The notes under the pieces: model-generated | What the model saw: the letters and a program-made list of their open reading frames with translations, nothing else | What the model was told of the DNA's origin: nothing | Database searches by the model: none | Shown: one piece after another, positions 1 through 9,288 of the stretch | How the letters are laid out: each line of letters starts with the position of its first letter | Numbering within the stretch: position 1 is the stretch's first letter | Origin: JAKFWF01 sp963741505 | GTDB lineage: Bacteria; Pseudomonadota; Alphaproteobacteria; Rhizobiales; Hyphomicrobiaceae | Length of the DNA: 64,000 nucleotides | Direction of reading: 5' to 3' | NCBI GenBank assembly: GCA_963741505.1 | Contig: CAVUIJ010000021.1 | Location: forward strand, 372,001 to 436,000 | Program-made: the position numbers and the translations under genes

Positions 1-1637
1 TGCGACGCGGCTGGCCCGAAGTGGCGGACGACATCCGCATCTTGAGGTGGTCCGCCAGGCGGTGAGCCAGTGCGACAACCGTCAGGGTTGGCATGTCGTT
101 TCCCGCAGTCGGGAAGAGCGAACTGCCCGCAATGAACAGGTTGTCGAGGCCGTGCACACGGCAATCGGCGTCGACGACGCCTTCACTTGGAGCAGTGCTC
201 ATCCGGGTTGTGCCCATGTGGTGCCAAACCCAACGAGGACGGTCGATATCGGGCCCGGCCCGGCCATCGCTGCCGGTAATTGCGCACCGAAGGCCGATCG
301 ACTTCATCTCCGCCGAGAATAGCTCGACGGCTCGGCCGAGTGTCTTGCGGGTGAGGGGCCCGAGCCGCCAGTCGAGTTGCACTCGACGAAGGCCAAGCCG
401 GTCGCGGCTGGCGTCGAGTGTGATCCGGCTGGCGCGATAAGGCTCCTGTTCGAGCACAGTCACGAACTGCCACTGGCTGGGCGGGCTGAACTTCGCACAG
501 AGGTGCGCATGAACGGCCTGCGCCGCATTGCCCAGATCGCCAACGACCCGGCGTACGCGACGGCCCAGGTCCGAAGGAACGCGCTTCTTCTTGAGCCAGA
601 ACACCAATTCCTTAATCTCACGACCGCCTTCGGCCTCAGCGGCGTCGGGGGCCGGCATCAACCAGGACCTGGCTCCCAGCAGTTCCTCCGATCTTTGCGC
701 GAATTCACTGAGGGCGATGCTGGCCCCGAGCAGCAATTGTTGGGAGCCACGAGGTGCACCGATGACGCGCCGCCCGACGACATATCCGGGGTCATAGCGG
801 CGCAGCAACGGCGCCACGTCCTCGCCGGAAAGTCGCCCCCAGGTGAATCTGTGGGTGCTCCATGAAACAGCGACCAACGAAATCGGAGCCGTTGCCCAAG
901 CCCTCCTTCTGGACCTGATCGGACAATAACAGGAGGCGGGCGTTTTCGACTCCACCAGCAGCCAGCACGATATATTGTGCCGTGACCCTATGGGCTTTTC
1001 CGCACAGCGTCTCGACTTCGACGCCGAGCGCCTGACGCGCACAGCTGTCGGTCACGATCCTAGTCACTGTGGCGTTCAGTAGGACGTGCACATTCTTGGC
1101 GGATGCAAGCCTGTCGCGGCTGACATGACCGAGGTGGGGCGTGGGGCTGAGCGGGCAAGGCTCGTTGATTACCATGGGCCCCTCGAGCGTCAGGACATCC
1201 GCTGAACGCGCGTCGACGGCAGCCATCGCTTCGACATCCGCGGGCAGCCCAAGCGTGCCGAGTGCACGTTGGTAGAACGGGTCGAGATCCTTCTTGGAAA
1301 GCGGCCAGCCGCTCAGCGGCACCCATGGGCGAACCTCGAAGTCGATCCCAGCCAGCGGCTTGCACCAGCCCCCCCAGCCGCGAGGATCCGTGCTGCCGCC
1401 GAACATGCGAACACGGCACAGATCGAGGGGTTCGTAGTGATGCCCAATACTCGTGCCTCGATAGAGCTTTTGTGTCGCCGACTGGTAAGCGATACCACCG
1501 CCTTCGACCACCACCACGCGCCTCACTTGTCCGGTGAACTCGGATGCAATCGTCGTTCCGGCCGCGCCAGCCCCGATGATGAGCAGGTCCGCCTCGATAC
1601 GACTGCCGTCCGGAAGAGTTCTGGCGTCATCAAACAC
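1..1637 (-). pseudogene. GMC-family FAD oxidoreductase, 3' end outside window, one frameshift
   Basis: The N-terminal part (792-1637) carries the FAD-binding stretch LLIIGAGAAGTTIASEF and GGSTDPRGWGG. After a one-base shift at the C5 run 836-840, a second frame continues to the window edge and reads RYDPGYVVGRR, then HHMGTTRM, GVVDADCRVHGLDNLFIAGSS and NMPTLT-like NDMPTLTVVALAHRLADHL, the classic GMC C-terminus with its catalytic histidine region. Removing one C from the run restores one continuous protein. Substrate is unknown; the family oxidises alcohols or sugars. Whether it belongs to the adjacent polysaccharide locus is inference. A homopolymer error is more likely than real decay, because both halves are well conserved. 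Confidence 0.85.
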
Positions 1638-1679
1638 GGGGCACCGGTGTTCTATTCGGCGTGCTTGAGGAAGCGGCGC

Positions 1680-3029
1680 CTAGTGGGTCGGCTGTGTGGG
1701 ATTGGTGAAACCTGCATGGGCCAAGGGGTTGGCACCGGTGAGCGCCGCTTGAGGTTCTCGCGTGATGCGCGAGCCTCTGGGCCGCAATCGCTTGACCTCG
1801 ACGATATCGCCAGGCTGCAGCAGCGTGTCTGTCTTCGCATGCAGTACCTGTACTTCGTTGTTTCGAGTACGCATGACGAACAGCGTGCGCGACAAACTTG
1901 CCTCGTCATCGACACCGAGGCTGCCGCCTGCTTGCTGTGCTCGCAATTCCCTGAGTTCTCGCGCCGTAGGCAGTGCTGCCTCGATCTCTCCGAGCTTCGC
2001 GCGAACGTCCTGCATCTCGGCTATCGCACGACGCTTGTAGCCGTGTTCCAGATCCTGGATCTTGATGTCGATCTCGCCAATAAGTAGTTGGAGCCTGGCC
2101 AGATCGGCGCCCAGCTTGGCGATGCTACTCTCCAGCGCTGCCTTTTCCCTTTCTATCGCGATTGCATTGACCCGCCGCGATAGACCGAGTGGATCGAGTT
2201 TGGAATAGTTGGCCGCCTGCTCCTTGACCAGCGACAGCTGTTTCCTTTCGCCATCCGCTTGGTTGATTGTGGCCGCGATGGCCTGCTCGATTGTCGGCTT
2301 CTGCGCCATCTGCAGTTTGATCTCATTTCGCAATGCCCCGACCTGAGCCGCAAGAATGCCGCGCTCGCTGCTGATGGTGTCGGCCAACATGGTGTCGAGG
2401 CGTGGTGGAACTCCAAGAGCCGGTGGCTCGAAAGTATCTCTCGAGTCCAATTGTGCGGTGACGCGCTCCTGTCGAATGAGAAGTGCCAGACGCGTCTGCT
2501 CAAGTACACGCGCGCGCTCGTCGGCAAGCAAGAATTCGGCTGCGGCAGCACCCGGAGCCGCTTCCATCACGGCATAGCCGCCAGCGACGGCGATCGCCGA
2601 CAACACCGAGCTACCGTAGCGGAAAGGGTAAGTCCCTGGGACCTTGACGTCACCAACGACATAGATGGGACGCAGTTCGCTGATGCGAACGCCGATAGTG
2701 GGTTGCCGGATGTAGCCATCGCGGAAGCGGTCTGCAATTATCGCTTCCGACTCCTTGATCGTCAGATCTCCGACCGCAATCTGACCGGTGAGCGGCATGG
2801 TGATATGCCCAGTGCTGTCGATCAGATAGTCGCCGCTGAGATCGGCTTGCCCAAAGACGGTAACAGTAATCTTGTCTCCAGTTGAAAGTCGATATTCGTT
2901 TCCTGAACGCGCCTGCGGCCGATCGCCGGCTTGCGCACTGGCGCCTGCGAGAGGCGTCACGATAATGGCGAATGCGAGGACAGCGCACGCCCCGCCCGCG
3001 ATTGACCTGATGATGCTTTGCCGCTTCAT
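1680..3029 (-). CDS. polysaccharide export outer-membrane/periplasmic protein, ExoF/Wza-like
   Basis: A 449-residue protein with a signal peptide (about residues 1-33, ending near ASAQA). The polysaccharide export domain follows (YRLSTGDKITVTVFGQADLS, then DSTGHITMPLTG), and then an SLBB-type segment (RPIYVVGDVKVPGTYPFRYG). A long helical, coiled-coil-prone middle region follows, ending in LLQPGDIVEVKRL. This order and length match ExoF-type OPX proteins of rhizobia, which help move exopolysaccharide across the envelope. It is divergent from the sugar-nucleotide genes on the + strand. The exact polymer cannot be told from the sequence. Confidence 0.85.
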   Translation of the reverse strand: MKRQSIIRSIAGGACAVLAFAIIVTPLAGASAQAGDRPQARSGNEYRLSTGDKITVTVFGQADLSGDYLIDSTGHITMPLTGQIAVGDLTIKESEAIIADRFRDGYIRQPTIGVRISELRPIYVVGDVKVPGTYPFRYGSSVLSAIAVAGGYAVMEAAPGAAAAEFLLADERARVLEQTRLALLIRQERVTAQLDSRDTFEPPALGVPPRLDTMLADTISSERGILAAQVGALRNEIKLQMAQKPTIEQAIAATINQADGERKQLSLVKEQAANYSKLDPLGLSRRVNAIAIEREKAALESSIAKLGADLARLQLLIGEIDIKIQDLEHGYKRRAIAEMQDVRAKLGEIEAALPTARELRELRAQQAGGSLGVDDEASLSRTLFVMRTRNNEVQVLHAKTDTLLQPGDIVEVKRLRPRGSRITREPQAALTGANPLAHAGFTNPTQPTH

Positions 3030-3459
3030 TCATCGCTCCCCGGTTACCTGCCTTGCTGTCAATCGAATGATTTCGGGGCCGCCTCATGCTCGAATACAAT
3101 GCAACATTTAAACATGCTTTCTGCACACCCGCGGCAGGCATTTCGCGTTAACGGCCCTAGCCCTTTCGGATTACTCCATCGAGGACTGGGGTTCTCGCCA
3201 TCCGCCTCCGAGCCCAGCCCTAGCCCGCGGCGACAGCGCGGTTCGGCGCCGCGAGCGACGCGTCGCGAAAATCGAGGTACCCCGGATTGCCCGAATTTGC
3301 TGCGGTTATGCTGCCTTTGCGTCTATTGGCAGTTCACGCCTCCTGCGTAAGCATCAATCCAGCCATGGCCTCGACGCCCAATGCTTGCACTCAACATTGC
3401 AGCATCGAAGCCTGCTCGAATCGGGGCTGCCGCATTCTGCCACTTACGGAGGCAATTTC
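3030..3459. other. intergenic region between divergent exopolysaccharide genes
   Basis: Gene-free 430 bp between the ExoF-like gene (minus) and the UDP-glucuronate decarboxylase gene (plus). It must hold both promoters. Open frames here show no family-like sequence. I see no strong repeat or riboswitch-like fold. A GGAGG ribosome-binding site at 3448-3452 belongs to the downstream gene. Confidence 0.5.
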
Positions 3460-4440
3460 ATGAGTAAGCGCGTGCTTGTTACCGGTGGCGCTGGATTTCT
3501 CGGATCCCATCTCGTCGCAAGATTACTCGGTGAGGGCAACGACGTCTTGTGCGTCGACAATTTTTTCACCGGGTCGCGCCGCAATCTGGCTCGATCATTC
3601 GATGACCCGGCGTTTGAATTGATGCGCCACGACGTCACTTTTCCGCTCTATGTCGAAGTGGACCAGATCTACAATTTGGCGTGCCCCGCCTCGCCCGTTC
3701 ACTACCAGCACGACCCGGTTCAGACGACGAAGACCAGCGTGATCGGGGCGATCAATATGCTTGGTCTCGCCAAGCGTCTCAAGGTGCCCATCCTGCAGGC
3801 ATCGACCAGCGAGGTCTACGGTGATCCCGATGTGCATCCGCAGCCCGAAAACTACGTCGGCAAGGTGAATATCGCAGGACCGCGCGCCTGCTACGATGAA
3901 GGCAAGCGCTGTGCCGAAACGCTGTTCTACGACTACAAGCGCCAGCACAACCTGAAGATAAGAGTTGCCAGAATTTTCAATACCTATGGGCCTAATATGC
4001 ACCCGGAGGACGGTCGCGTCGTCTCCAATTTCATAATCCAGGCGCTCAATAATGAACCGATCACTATCTATGGTGACGGCTTGCAGACGAGAGCGTTCTG
4101 CTACGTCGATGATCTGATAGATGGGCTCGTGCGATTGATGAACTTCGCAGGCGAGCTGAACGGCGCCGTCAATATCGGCAATCCCGTCGAAGTTACGATG
4201 ATTGAATTGGCGGAACGTATCGTCAGGCTCACTGGCTCCCGCTCAAGGTTCGAGCGCCGGCCCCTTCCGCAAGATGACCCAAAGCAGCGGCGGCCCGACA
4301 TCACCCGCGCCACCCAGCTGCTGAATTGGCAGCCGCGCATTGACCTCGATGAGGGACTGTCGAAGACGATCGCCTACTTCGATGAGCTGTTGTCCTCGCA
4401 AGTCCGGACACTGCACGTCATTCCCGGGAGAGCAGCGTAA
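3460..4440 (+). CDS. UDP-glucuronate decarboxylase (UDP-xylose synthase)
   Basis: Converts UDP-glucuronate to UDP-xylose in the cytoplasm. It is a 326-residue extended short-chain dehydrogenase: NAD motif GGAGFLG near residue 9, the UXS-typical NLACPASPVHYQ near residue 72, and catalytic Tyr145/Lys149 in ACYDEGKR. RVARIFNTYGPNM and DDLIDGLVRLM are also typical. I chose the ATG at 3460 because GGAGG lies 7 bp upstream; an upstream in-frame ATG at 3385 adds 25 unconserved residues. The stop overlaps the next start (TAATG), so the two are probably co-translated. Confidence 0.92.
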   Translation: MSKRVLVTGGAGFLGSHLVARLLGEGNDVLCVDNFFTGSRRNLARSFDDPAFELMRHDVTFPLYVEVDQIYNLACPASPVHYQHDPVQTTKTSVIGAINMLGLAKRLKVPILQASTSEVYGDPDVHPQPENYVGKVNIAGPRACYDEGKRCAETLFYDYKRQHNLKIRVARIFNTYGPNMHPEDGRVVSNFIIQALNNEPITIYGDGLQTRAFCYVDDLIDGLVRLMNFAGELNGAVNIGNPVEVTMIELAERIVRLTGSRSRFERRPLPQDDPKQRRPDITRATQLLNWQPRIDLDEGLSKTIAYFDELLSSQVRTLHVIPGRAA

Positions 4441-5306
4441 TGACGGAGCCTGCCGGCGACGGCGCCGCGGACGTGCGCGTGCTTGGCGTCAAGGTCAGCC
4501 CGATCGACATGGACACGGCTCTTGCCACGATCGAGGGCTGGATCGAGAAGGGCACCCCGAACTATGTCTGCGTCACTGGCGTGCATGGCGTGATGGCGAG
4601 CCAGTCGGACACGCGTTTGCGTGAAATCCACGACAACGCTGGTCTCGTCACGCCCGATGGCATGCCGCTGGTGTGGATGGCGCATCGGCTCGGCTGTACG
4701 CAGACGCGGCGAGTGTACGGCCCCGATCTCATGCGTGCGCTTACGCGACGATCCGAAGCCCGGGGATATCGGCAATTCTACTACGGTGGCGGCGCGGGCC
4801 TTGCCGATCGTTTGGCAAGGGTTCTAGCGACGGCGCACCCAAAGCTCAAGGTTGTCGGCACCTACTGCCCGCCATTTCGACCGATGACCGAGGAGGAAGA
4901 TGCCAAGATCGTGGCGGCGATCAACGAAGCCGATCCGGACATCATCTGGGTCGGGCTCAGCACGCCGAAGCAGGAGTACTGGATGGCATCCCACGTCGGG
5001 CGCCTCAAGGCACCTGTGCTTATCGGCGTTGGTGCCGCTTTCGATTTCCTGGCGGGAACAAAGAAGCAGGCACCGCTTTGGATGCAAAGAAACGGGCTGG
5101 AATGGCTGTTCCGACTGCTGTCGGAGCCACGCCGGCTTTGGCGGCGCTATTTCACGATCGTCCCCGCCTTCACGTTCATGGCGATGGCGCAGCTGATCCG
5201 GTCATCGCTTGCCGCGGCGCCAACGTCGGCGCGAACAGCGCCCGCAGCCGGCGACGGCAAGCAGCTTGTCGAACCTGGTCGCGCGGCGCCACGACAATCT
5301 GCGTAG
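4440..5306 (+). CDS. WecG/TagA/CpsF-family glycosyltransferase (GT26)
   Basis: A 288-residue protein with the family pattern throughout: VCVTGVHGVMASQ, GLVTPDGMPLVWM, RVYGPDLM, FYYGGGAG, IIWVGLSTPKQEYWM, VLIGVGAAFDFLAG and GLEWLFRLLSEPRRLWRRY. GT26 enzymes transfer a sugar from a nucleotide sugar to a lipid-linked acceptor during polysaccharide or teichoic-type polymer assembly, at the inner membrane. It overlaps the upstream decarboxylase gene by one base. Donor and acceptor are not deducible; UDP-xylose or a GDP-sugar from the neighbours is a guess. Confidence 0.9.
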   Translation: MTEPAGDGAADVRVLGVKVSPIDMDTALATIEGWIEKGTPNYVCVTGVHGVMASQSDTRLREIHDNAGLVTPDGMPLVWMAHRLGCTQTRRVYGPDLMRALTRRSEARGYRQFYYGGGAGLADRLARVLATAHPKLKVVGTYCPPFRPMTEEEDAKIVAAINEADPDIIWVGLSTPKQEYWMASHVGRLKAPVLIGVGAAFDFLAGTKKQAPLWMQRNGLEWLFRLLSEPRRLWRRYFTIVPAFTFMAMAQLIRSSLAAAPTSARTAPAAGDGKQLVEPGRAAPRQSA

Positions 5307-5345
5307 TGGGACTCTGGCGAGACATCTCAGCAAGTGGAGGCTTCG

Positions 5346-6338
5346 ATGCGCAAGACGAAAGCTTTGGTTACGGGTGCCGGTGGCTTTATTGGCCACCATC
5401 TTGTGAAGTACCTGCGCGAAAGAGGCTATTGGGTGCGGGGAGCCGATATCAAGAACCCTGAGTACGAGGCCAGCGCAGCCGACGAGTTTTTGCGGATCGA
5501 CCTGCGGGAAGCAGAGAACTGTCGGCTGGCAACGACCGGCGTCGACGAGATCTATCATCTCGCCGCCGACATGGGCGGCATCGGCTACATCACCGGCTCG
5601 CACGCATCGATCACGATGAACGATACGTTCATCAATGCCAACATGATCAAGTTCGCCCATTTGAATGCGGCCAAACGCTTCCTGTTCTCGTCGACGGCCT
5701 GCATCTATCCGCAGTCGTTGCAAAGGACCCCGGACGTCACGCCATTGAAGGAAGCCGATGCCTGGCCGGCGGAACCCGAGGAAGGTTACGGCCTGGAGAA
5801 GCTTTTTATGGAGAAGCTCTGCCAATATCACACGGAAGACTACGGATTGGCGACGCGGGTCGTGCGGTTCCACAATGTCTACGGACCGCTCGGGACATTC
5901 GATGGCGGCAAGGAAAAGGCGCCGGCGGCAATCAGCCGAAAGATAGCACTGTGCCCGGATGGCGGCGAAATCGAGATCTGGGGCGACGGCAAGCAAACGC
6001 GCTCGTTCATGTATATCGACGATTGTGTCGAGGGCATTTATCGCATCATGCAGAGCGACCATCATATGCCGCTCAATCTCGGCACCGACGAGATGGTCAG
6101 TGTCGATCAGCTCGTCGACATCATTTCGAAGATTGCCGGCAAGACCGTCGTCAAGCGACACGACACGACGCGACCGCAGGGCGTTCGCGGCCGCAATAGC
6201 GACAACACACTACTTCGAAGCGTTCTTGGCTGGGAGCCGAAGACGATGCTGCGTGATGGCCTCGTGCCGACCTATGAATGGATCTATGCCCAAGTGGCAG
6301 AACGTCGGGCGCGCCCGCTCGGCGTCGCCGCGGAGTAG
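5346..6338 (+). CDS. GDP-mannose 3,5-epimerase, plant GME-like
   Basis: Extended SDR of 330 residues that closely follows the plant GDP-mannose 3,5-epimerase pattern: AGGFIGHHL, HLAADMGGIGYI, SSTACIYP (Cys119), DAWPAEPEEGYGLEK (Tyr148, Lys152), FHNVYGPLGTFDGGKEKAPA (Lys191), IWGDGKQTRSFMYIDDCVEG and GVRGRNSDN. The catalytic Cys, Tyr and Lys positions of the family are all present. Known family members make GDP-L-galactose and GDP-L-gulose from GDP-mannose. GDP-mannose would come from the next gene. A GTG at 5334 is possible, but GGAGG at 5336-5340 points to the ATG at 5346. Confidence 0.85.
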   Translation: MRKTKALVTGAGGFIGHHLVKYLRERGYWVRGADIKNPEYEASAADEFLRIDLREAENCRLATTGVDEIYHLAADMGGIGYITGSHASITMNDTFINANMIKFAHLNAAKRFLFSSTACIYPQSLQRTPDVTPLKEADAWPAEPEEGYGLEKLFMEKLCQYHTEDYGLATRVVRFHNVYGPLGTFDGGKEKAPAAISRKIALCPDGGEIEIWGDGKQTRSFMYIDDCVEGIYRIMQSDHHMPLNLGTDEMVSVDQLVDIISKIAGKTVVKRHDTTRPQGVRGRNSDNTLLRSVLGWEPKTMLRDGLVPTYEWIYAQVAERRARPLGVAAE

Positions 6339-6482
6339 GCCGAGATTGGCGCTTTGCTCGTGCCGTGCAATCCGACGGAGTTAGAGCAGAGCCGCATCGA
6401 ATTGGCTCTGCTCATCGACAAGGGTTGTTAATGTCACGTGCGCAACCGGTGGCCGCCGCCATTCTTGGGCTGAGGGTGTAAT

Positions 6483-7958
6483 ATGCAGCTGACAACGTTC
6501 AATCCGGTGGTGGCGGACAGCCTCTACCCGGTGATCCTTTCCGGCGGCTCGGGCACCCGGCTGTGGCCGCTGTCGCGGGCGATGTACCCGAAGCAGTTCA
6601 TCCGCTTCTTCAATGGCCGCAATTCGAGCTTCCTCGGCTCGACCTTGAAGCGGCTGTCGCCGGACCAGGGCTTCGCGGCGCCGACCCTGTTGTGCAACAA
6701 CGATCACCGCTTCCTGGTCAACGAGGAGCTGGAGCAGGCCGGCATCAAGCCGCGCTCGATCATCCTCGAGCCGGTCGCGCGCAACACCGCCGCCGCCATC
6801 GCCGTCGCCGCACTTTCGATCAGCCGCGACAACCCCGGCGCCATCATGGTGGTGATGCCGTCCGACCACGCCATCAAGGACGAGGCCCGCTTCGGCGAAG
6901 CCGTCCGCCGCGCCGCCACGGTCGCCGCCACCGGCCGGCTGGTGCTGTTCGGCATCCAGCCGACCGGGCCCGACACCGGCTATGGCTACATCCGCCAGGG
7001 TGCGCCGCTCGACGGCTTCGAGGGCTGCGCCTTCAAGGTCGACCAGTTCTTCGAGAAGCCGAATGCCAAGACGGCGCAAGGCTATCTCGCCGCCGGCAAC
7101 TACTTCTGGAACAGCGGCATCTTCGTGCTGCACGCCCGCACCTTCCTCGAAGAGCTCGCCCGCCTCGAGCCGAAGATCCTGGAAGCCGCCCGCGGCGGCC
7201 TCGCCAAGGCCAGCGACGACCTCGGCTTCCTGCGCCTTGAGCGATCCGCCTTCGCCCAGTCGCCGAACGTTTCGATCGACTATGCGGTGATGGAGAAGAC
7301 TGCCGCCGCCGCCATGCTGCCGATCGATGTCGGCTGGAGCGACGTCGGCTCCTGGTCGTCGCTGTGGGACATCGCGCCGCGCGACAAGAACGACAACTAT
7401 GTCCAGGGCGACGCCGTGCTGGAAGACACCCGCCATTGCTACGTCCACAGCGAGCGCGGCCTGGTCGCCACCATCGGCGTCGACAATCTGATCATCGTCA
7501 ATACTCCCGACGCGCTGCTGGTCGCCGACAAGTCGCGCGCGCAGGACGTCTCGAAGATCGTCGCCCGCCTGCGCCAGTCGAACCGCCGCGAGCAGGAGCA
7601 GCACCTGCGCAACTACCGCCCCTGGGGCTACTTCGAGACGCTCAACATCGGCCCGCGGTTCCAGGTCAAGCTCTTGCACGTCAAGCCCGGCGGCAAGCTC
7701 TCCATGCAGATGCACCACCATCGCTCCGAGCACTGGGTGGTCGTTCAGGGCACCGCCAACGTCGTGGTCGGCGACCAGGACAAGCTGTTGCGCGAGAACG
7801 AGAGCATCTACATTTTCGCGACGCAGTGGCACCGGCTCGAGAACCCCGGCAAGGTGCCGCTCGAGATCATCGAGGTGCAGATCGGCACCTATCTCGGCGA
7901 GGACGACATCGTGCGCACCGACGACGTCTACCACCGCGCCCCGGAAGAGACGAAGTAG
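6483..7958 (+). CDS. manC: mannose-1-phosphate guanylyltransferase / mannose-6-phosphate isomerase
   Basis: A 491-residue bifunctional type II enzyme. The N-terminal nucleotidyltransferase has GGSGTRLWPLSR (residues 21-32), YPKQF, VVMPSDHAI, GYGYIRQG, FFEKPNAKTA and WNSGIF. The C-terminal cupin isomerase has RPWGYFETL and the metal-binding MQMHHHRSEHWVVVQGTA. It makes GDP-mannose, the substrate of the epimerase encoded just upstream. It is strongly GC-biased at third positions compared with the preceding sugar genes (visual impression, not measured). Known synonyms in other species are algA, xanB and cpsB. Confidence 0.93.
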   Translation: MQLTTFNPVVADSLYPVILSGGSGTRLWPLSRAMYPKQFIRFFNGRNSSFLGSTLKRLSPDQGFAAPTLLCNNDHRFLVNEELEQAGIKPRSIILEPVARNTAAAIAVAALSISRDNPGAIMVVMPSDHAIKDEARFGEAVRRAATVAATGRLVLFGIQPTGPDTGYGYIRQGAPLDGFEGCAFKVDQFFEKPNAKTAQGYLAAGNYFWNSGIFVLHARTFLEELARLEPKILEAARGGLAKASDDLGFLRLERSAFAQSPNVSIDYAVMEKTAAAAMLPIDVGWSDVGSWSSLWDIAPRDKNDNYVQGDAVLEDTRHCYVHSERGLVATIGVDNLIIVNTPDALLVADKSRAQDVSKIVARLRQSNRREQEQHLRNYRPWGYFETLNIGPRFQVKLLHVKPGGKLSMQMHHHRSEHWVVVQGTANVVVGDQDKLLRENESIYIFATQWHRLENPGKVPLEIIEVQIGTYLGEDDIVRTDDVYHRAPEETK

Positions 7959-8152
7959 GGCGGCGTAACGGTCTGCCACGGCGCGTTGACATGGCATCCG
8001 CCATCAGCCGATCGACACACCCCGGCATTGGCGAAGTTGCGAACCGCGGCGTTTTTTGCCTGACCGGCTGATCAACTACGGTGACAATGCAGCAGCGACA
8101 GCACAAAGCTCGCCATAGGTGAGTTGGTGACCCCGAATTTGACTGATACGCG

Positions 8153-8166
8153 TTGACGTCGATCAA
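8153..8166. promoter_or_regulatory. FNR/FixK-type palindrome upstream of alcohol dehydrogenase gene
   Basis: The sequence TTGACGTCGATCAA fits the TTGAY-N4-RTCAA consensus of FNR, Anr and FixK regulators. It lies about 62 bp before the ATG at 8229, a suitable distance for an activator site. Binding is inferred; no regulator gene of this family is in the window. Confidence 0.55.
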
Positions 8167-8228
8167 TCTGGGAACGCAACAAGCCGAGTAGGAAACCAGC
8201 GGTGGATTGTGAGCCCGCGGGTCTGCGT

Positions 8229-9218
8229 ATGAAAGCAATGGTCCTGGCTGCCGTCGGCCGGCCGCTGAATCGACGCGAATGCCCGGTGCCGGCACCTGGA
8301 CGCGACCAAGTCCTCGTCGAAGTCGCCGCCTGTGCCGTTTGTCGGACCGATCTTCACGTCGTCGACGGCGAACTTGCTCATCCGAAGCTTCCCCTCATAC
8401 CGGGCCACGAAATTGTCGGACGGATTGTCGCTCTCGGTGCGGGCGTGGCCGAATTCCAAATCGGCGAGCGTGTCGGCATACCGTGGCTCGGGCACACCTG
8501 TGGCACGTGTCATTATTGCAGGTCGGGGCGCGAGAACCTGTGCGATTGGCCAAGGTTCACCGGCTACCAGATCGACGGCGGCTATGCGAGCCATGCCGTC
8601 GCCGATGCGGGCTACTGCTTCCGCATCCCGTCGACATACGATGACGTTCACGCGGCTCCATTGCTTTGTGCCGGGTTGATCGGCTACCGCGCCCTCAAAG
8701 CCGTCGGCCAGGCGGAAAAGCTCGGGATCTATGGGTTCGGCGCCGCCGCCCATATCGCCGCCCAGGTGGCGCGGCATCAGGGGCGGCGCGTATTCGCATT
8801 CACCCGGCCCGGCGATCGGGAAGCGCAGAGATTTGCGATTTCGCTCGGCTGCGAATGGGCTGGCGGCTCGGACCAGGCGCCGTCGGGCCGGCTCGACGGA
8901 GCGATCGTCTTTGCTCCGGTCGGCGATCTGGTACCGATCGCGCTGAGACACCTCGCCAAGGGTGCGACCCTCGCCCTCGGCGGCATCCACATGAGCCCGA
9001 TTCCGTCGATGCCCTATGAACTGCTCTGGGGCGAGCGCGTCGTCCGATCGGTGGCCAATCTGACCCGCCGGGACGGGATCGAGTTCATGGATCTGGCAGC
9101 GCGAATTCACCTCGATGTGGCGGTCGAACCCTTCGCGCTCGAAATGGCCAATGAAGCACTGCAGCGATTGCGCAATGGCAACCTCACTGGGGCTGCCGTG
9201 CTCATTCCCGGCAGGTAA
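8229..9218 (+). CDS. zinc-dependent alcohol dehydrogenase, AdhA type
   Basis: A 329-residue medium-chain dehydrogenase. Catalytic zinc ligands are Cys38 and the GHE motif (His60-Glu61). The structural zinc lobe has Cys91, Cys94, Cys97 and Cys105 (CGTCHYCRSGRENLC). The Rossmann part has LGIYGFGAAAHIAAQVA. It oxidises alcohols or reduces aldehydes with NAD(P). The start chosen is the ATG at 8229 (MKAMVLAAVGRPL), where homology begins; an upstream GTG at 8202 adds nine poorly supported residues. It heads the stress island, and an FNR/FixK-type box lies upstream, so expression under low oxygen is likely (inference). Confidence 0.9.
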   Translation: MKAMVLAAVGRPLNRRECPVPAPGRDQVLVEVAACAVCRTDLHVVDGELAHPKLPLIPGHEIVGRIVALGAGVAEFQIGERVGIPWLGHTCGTCHYCRSGRENLCDWPRFTGYQIDGGYASHAVADAGYCFRIPSTYDDVHAAPLLCAGLIGYRALKAVGQAEKLGIYGFGAAAHIAAQVARHQGRRVFAFTRPGDREAQRFAISLGCEWAGGSDQAPSGRLDGAIVFAPVGDLVPIALRHLAKGATLALGGIHMSPIPSMPYELLWGERVVRSVANLTRRDGIEFMDLAARIHLDVAVEPFALEMANEALQRLRNGNLTGAAVLIPGR

Positions 9219-9288
9219 CAGTGCCAAACCCAGGTCGTTCCGTCCTGTCAGGCGGCAGTCTCGCAACTTCATCGAGCTTAGGCGATAC

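Noticed and set aside
6381..7997. 538-codon minus-strand frame
   Set aside because: Antisense shadow of manC, with a repetitive valine/alanine/glycine composition.
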